A stretch of DNA of 64,000 bases. Source: Pseudomonas rubra (GTDB lineage: Bacteria > Pseudomonadota > Gammaproteobacteria > Pseudomonadales > Pseudomonadaceae). Made by a program: the position numbers and the translations under genes. The stretch covers positions 1 to 64,000 of the forward strand of contig NZ_JAMDGZ010000025.1 in assembly GCF_028656935.1 (NCBI RefSeq), in the 5' to 3' direction. Numbering within the stretch: the stretch's first letter is position 1; every line of letters starts with the position of its first letter. The notes below the pieces were generated by a model. It was not told the origin of the DNA. It saw only the letters and a list, made by a program, of their open reading frames with translations, and did no database searches. Shown piece by piece: positions 60,501-64,000 of the stretch.

Positions 60501-61837
60501 AAGTGTTGCAGGGCCTCATCTCGATGACCGACATGCCAGGCGTGAAAGCCGTCGTAAACCTCATGAGCCAGTTCGACCGCAGCAAACGCCAGCATGACCT
60601 CACCCAACCCCGGAATCAGCAAACCTGCAACGCCCAGCACATTCAGCCCCGCATCCTCATACCACTCCAGGCGGCGCTGTCGAACTTCTGCATCGATCTG
60701 GGCTGTCGATACCGCCAGCTTTCCCGCATCTTCATACAGTGCCGTCAACTGTTCCTGCACACGGTCGTTGATCAGGTTGCCATTGAAGGCCAGTTCGAAG
60801 TAAGCGATGTCCAGCTCCGGCGTCGAGGATGCAGTGTGCAGGTACGACTGTAACTGGGCCTGTAGCTTGGTACGCCCATGAATGGCCGCAAAACGCAGCA
60901 GAAACTGCCGATAGCCAGGCTCGGCCAAACGCGTGCGCCAAACCTCGAGCAACTCGGCGCTGCTGGCATATTCGCTCACCACCCCATGCCGATCACCAGG
61001 AATCCACAGGATGACACTGTCGGCCTGTTCAAGATCGGTACAACCCTTTGGCCCCTGAGCGATCACCAACACCTCGCGCAGCCGCACACCCATCAGACTC
61101 ACAGCGAACACACGGACCTGGAGGTTTTTCACCCGCAAGTCACCCGCGTTGGCAGTGAGGTTCTGCATCAGTTGAAACCCCCACTGGGTCAGATCACCTT
61201 TGAGATAGGCCAGATAGGCCGCCACTCGCAGATCAGACCTGCGCTGCTTCTGAAGCATCTCGTGCACAGCCTTGGCCGCTGCTCCCTTGGCCTGCCCGGG
61301 CTTGTCGACCGGTTCGAACTGTTGCCTGAGGTGCGCCTGAAAACGTGCACCCAGATCCAGCGTGCGACAACGCCGGGCAAAGTCCTCGGGGCGCGCGCTT
61401 ACCCGGGCGTTGTTGATTGACAGGTAACTTTCCGCGCTGAAGGCGCCGGGCTGCTCTTCGTCCATCTCAAAGTTGTCCAGCGCGGCCTCCAGCAGGCTTC
61501 GCTGGGTCTCCTTGCGCTCGAGCGTGACCTCGAATGGCCGCAGCGGCACTAACACGGGCGTGAAGACCACCAGGCAGATCTGATCGCGCAGCGGGTCGAA
61601 TGTGCCCCCATAAACCGGAGCAAACGCCTTGATCATCTCGGTACGGGCGAACTCAGGCAACTGCGTCAGAGGGCTCAACAGTTGCTCGACTTGCACACGA
61701 TGCAAGCGGCTCTGGCGCATGGCGTAGGCCAGCTCCGCCAGCAGCCTGGAATCAGCATCGCGAAGCCAGGAAGGCAAGGTATCTTGCAACGCCTGGTGAA
61801 AGTCCAGTGCGTTTTGAGGATCGGGGGAATCGGGCAT
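57599..61837 (-). CDS. Large LRR toxin-like protein with intact NEL-type E3 ubiquitin ligase domain
   Basis: This 1412-residue protein is a paralogue of the 1549-residue neighbour. It has the same N-terminal toxin-like (DUF6543-type) region with hydrophobic helices at about 402-479 (LGVAGLLIPGLGEVMLAF), leucine-rich repeats at about 942-1105 (LQHLSLDHNELQVLPAGL) and a C-terminal NEL domain (about 1125-1400). The catalytic site is VTCGDSVILHF, with C1213 as the ubiquitin-accepting cysteine and D1215 completing Cys-x-Asp as in IpaH and SspH ligases. NEL ligases act inside eukaryotic cells after delivery, so a host (plant, insect, amoeba) target is inferred. There is no signal peptide and no type III system in the window. 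GGAG lies about 8 bases before the ATG. Confidence 0.85.
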   Translation of the reverse strand: MPDSPDPQNALDFHQALQDTLPSWLRDADSRLLAELAYAMRQSRLHRVQVEQLLSPLTQLPEFARTEMIKAFAPVYGGTFDPLRDQICLVVFTPVLVPLRPFEVTLERKETQRSLLEAALDNFEMDEEQPGAFSAESYLSINNARVSARPEDFARRCRTLDLGARFQAHLRQQFEPVDKPGQAKGAAAKAVHEMLQKQRRSDLRVAAYLAYLKGDLTQWGFQLMQNLTANAGDLRVKNLQVRVFAVSLMGVRLREVLVIAQGPKGCTDLEQADSVILWIPGDRHGVVSEYASSAELLEVWRTRLAEPGYRQFLLRFAAIHGRTKLQAQLQSYLHTASSTPELDIAYFELAFNGNLINDRVQEQLTALYEDAGKLAVSTAQIDAEVRQRRLEWYEDAGLNVLGVAGLLIPGLGEVMLAFAAVELAHEVYDGFHAWHVGHRDEALQHLERALEQVAGVAAMAGVGLALQGLLRVSGFTQALHAVRLEDGQSRLWHPGLEAYRQPPLSGLGNAQEHPGLFKDQERHFLHLQGHHYAVSNTADGWHLQPVDPSQGFAPALAHNGDGGWLSSGESPWQWSDSVQIARRLGVTPQALSDDLVRQALAASGYDLMALRQLSLEHESVSAVLVDALERMAGARPLEVDSPGPAAALLRRDFPGLSARAARQLADSASDVERQTVTRFGKLPATLAERALRMLRELRLSRALLGFYQAPMAEADTARLAIHFVEQLEGWPGDAALSVTPASLVQGIGRGDDLFVRLYRQIPAALQGSLGSPTGLAQALAAKAVAQRGQCARVLGIQASALWWRAPQRLVTGGFGYPLSGRGRLAAIHPSRSGQVRALYPSMQDGEINTLIAQLHTRGVTLGDYLARRKLEFKQLDDRLRRWEMAAEEALQSARKGAAWRMRRAWGRQTERAYDNQGRPYGFKLDLRGSRIGALPLLEDCPFESVVELVLTDVALSEVPEDFLEQFPDLQHLSLDHNELQVLPAGLGARTQLKYLNLSHNRLSLAEGQLEELATLTGLEVLKLADNPLAVAPSLEPMPLLRQLHLQNCQLDRCPSGLATRAVLEVADLRNNRIAQLPAEVFGIQAGFAHRVLLADNPLNADSRLLLANFSLRTGANLGGLTIREQALRRAARYWLDPLPADVRVQREQQWALLEQENGALGFFDLLARLGATADFRLTSSDLQRRVWDVFDEAWASAELRSELFDLAASDVTCGDSVILHFSALEVRVLVQKASVDALDNRDGVPLLKLAQGLFRLERLDAFADQELAGRPLLPDRARDQVEVRLAYRLALARALELPGQPRSMLYADWAGVTTELINQARVQVLADEKTERLSDFIVSRDFWRRFLRCKYDARFSSLEQPFHRQLEVAEQEDVQYYNEVTKISRAREQAITDLVRELTADERSSLDTLPSH

Positions 61838-61949
61838 GCTGCTTTCTCCGTTACACAGTAGAAAGCACTACGCTAAGACCCAGGCGAAAATGCCTGGGGC
61901 CAAATAGATACCTCCCCAGCCCCGTCCTGTCAGGCTCTACCCATGACGG

Positions 61950-63098
61950 TCACACCTCAAGAGGTTGGCAGGCTGTGACCCGCAGATGGATGAAATGCAG
62001 CTTGGCCACCACTGCCGACGGCAGCACGAACGGATAGAAATCCACCTGGCCCATGCTGCGCGACAGTTCGTTGAGCATCGCCGACAACTCTACCCAGGCA
62101 TTGACGAAGGCCAGAAAACCCTTGGCCCCTGGGTCATCCGGGCGGTACAGGTCCTGTTGCCCGAATGGCGGGTAGTCGAGCTCCAGGCCACGGGCATCCA
62201 TGCCAAGGGCCAGGGCAGTGTCGACGGCATCGGTCATGTGCAGGTAATGGGCCCAGGTTTCGGCCCAGTCTTCCCAGGGATGCATGGTGGCATAGGCACT
62301 GACATGAGCCGCCGCCCAATCGTTTGGCGCGCCCTGCTGGTAATGGCGCTCCAGCGCCTCGGCGTAACTTGCACGCTCATCGCCAAACAAGTCGCGAAAA
62401 CCATCGAGCCAGTAGCTGTCGGCAATCAGCCGGTCCCAATAGTAATGCCCCACTTCGTGACGCAGATGGCCCAGCAGGGTCCGGTAGGGTTCGTGCAACT
62501 GCACCCTGATCTGCTCGCGCCAGTCATCGTCGGCCTCGCGCACATCCAGGGTAATCAGTCCATTGGCATGGCCGGTAACCGGGGCCTTGCCCTCAAGGTC
62601 GACGCCAATGAAGTCGAACGCCAGGCCCGCCCCGCCCTCTTCGCCCTTGGGTTCTACCGGCAAGCCCAGGTGCAGCAGTTGCGCGGTCAAGCGCCGCTTG
62701 GCGGTTTCCAGCTTGCGCCAGCGCAGGTGGTTCTCGGCAAGGGCAAGGTCCGGGATGGTACGGTTCAGACGGCAGGCCAGGCACAAACTGCAGGGGTCAT
62801 CAGCAGCCAACAGCCAGTTGCAGGCCGCCGCAGTGTCGAGGTTGGCGCAGCGGCGCAACGGCCCGGCAGCAGCCTCGCCCTCGAGCAGCCAGAGCCCCTC
62901 TGCCGGCCCCGGCAACAAGCTTGCCACCCGGTTGCCAGGCGGCCAGTAGCCCAATGCCGACTGGCAGGCCAGGCACTGACTGTTGCGAAAGAACACCGAC
63001 TGGCCGCACTGGCACTGCCAAACCCGATCCGGGCGTTGCGGCTGGCTGGCAAAGGGCGCCGCGATCCTGGCGCCCAGCTGTTCGAAAAAGCGGTACAT
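61950..63098 (-). CDS. Putative zinc-binding metallopeptidase (DUF2248 type) with N-terminal zinc ribbon
   Basis: This 382-residue protein starts with a zinc ribbon (CQCGQSVFFRNSQCLAC, with further CSLCLAC near residue 105) and carries a gluzincin-like HEVGHYYWDRL motif near residue 215, giving two histidine ligands and the catalytic Glu, plus a downstream DWAETWAHYLH segment with the likely third ligand. No signal peptide, so it is probably cytoplasmic. AGGAGGGAT precedes the ATG at good spacing. It lies next to ligA. No substrate is known for this family. Confidence 0.85.
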   Translation of the reverse strand: MYRFFEQLGARIAAPFASQPQRPDRVWQCQCGQSVFFRNSQCLACQSALGYWPPGNRVASLLPGPAEGLWLLEGEAAAGPLRRCANLDTAAACNWLLAADDPCSLCLACRLNRTIPDLALAENHLRWRKLETAKRRLTAQLLHLGLPVEPKGEEGGAGLAFDFIGVDLEGKAPVTGHANGLITLDVREADDDWREQIRVQLHEPYRTLLGHLRHEVGHYYWDRLIADSYWLDGFRDLFGDERASYAEALERHYQQGAPNDWAAAHVSAYATMHPWEDWAETWAHYLHMTDAVDTALALGMDARGLELDYPPFGQQDLYRPDDPGAKGFLAFVNAWVELSAMLNELSRSMGQVDFYPFVLPSAVVAKLHFIHLRVTACQPLEV

Positions 63099-63158
63099 GG
63101 CGATCCCTCCTGGCTGCCTGCCAAGACTAGCCCATGGCCAGGACCGCGCGCGGCGCCT

Positions 63159-64000
<842 letters not shown>

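Overview
The window is chromosomal DNA of a fluorescent Pseudomonas, most likely of the P. putida group. The evidence is the high GC, a pyoverdine locus (pvdP, pvdH, pvdL, pvdS), two tandem cbb3 oxidase operons followed by ccoGHIS-hemN-anr-apt-recR-ybaB-dnaX-ligA, and REP palindromes of the kind common in P. putida genomes. Species assignment comes from remembered gene order and is inference.

Region 1 (about 0.2-26.4 kb) is the pyoverdine siderophore block. It holds the maturation tyrosinase pvdP, a divergent siderophore-interacting ferric reductase, the diaminobutyrate aminotransferase pvdH, the 4320-residue chromophore NRPS pvdL, the iron-starvation sigma factor pvdS and an IucB/AlcB-like acyltransferase. 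Short PvdS-type promoter signatures (TAAAT or TAATT, 16 bases, CGT) sit in front of five of these genes, and a Fur-box-like sequence sits in front of pvdS. Low iron would therefore raise PvdS, which would switch on the rest. Embedded in this block, between pvdH and pvdL, is a periplasmic disulfide module: the dsbS/dsbR two-component pair, divergent dsbD, a TlpA-like thioredoxin with a membrane domain, dsbG, and an RclC/DUF417 membrane gene whose 3' end overlaps pvdL.

Region 2 (26.5-28.3 kb) holds small housekeeping genes: a DEDD exonuclease, ppnP and an alpha/beta hydrolase.

Region 3 (28.3-43.9 kb) is microaerobic respiration. Two complete ccoNOQP operons encode cbb3 cytochrome c oxidases. 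ccoG-ccoH-ccoI-ccoS and a small membrane protein assemble them, hemN makes haem without oxygen, and anr encodes the oxygen-sensing regulator. ANR-box-like sites precede the first cco operon (inside the neighbouring hydrolase gene) and hemN. apt and recR follow.

Region 4 (44.6-50.0 kb) is a four-gene chaperone-usher fimbrial operon (pilin, chaperone, usher, tip adhesin) lying between recR and ybaB, genes that are normally neighbours; it looks like an accessory insertion.

Region 5 (50.0-64.0 kb) carries ybaB, dnaX, the 4.5S SRP RNA gene (ffs), a zinc metallopeptidase and the 3' part of ligA. Two very large genes flank ffs. They encode toxin-like proteins of 1549 and 1412 residues with leucine-rich repeats and a C-terminal NEL-type E3 ubiquitin ligase domain. 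The 1412-residue protein has the expected catalytic Cys-x-Asp. The 1549-residue protein has Ser-x-Gln at exactly that position, which suggests an enzyme/pseudoenzyme pair. This pair is the most unusual content of the window. No tRNA, CRISPR array, insertion sequence or prophage was seen.
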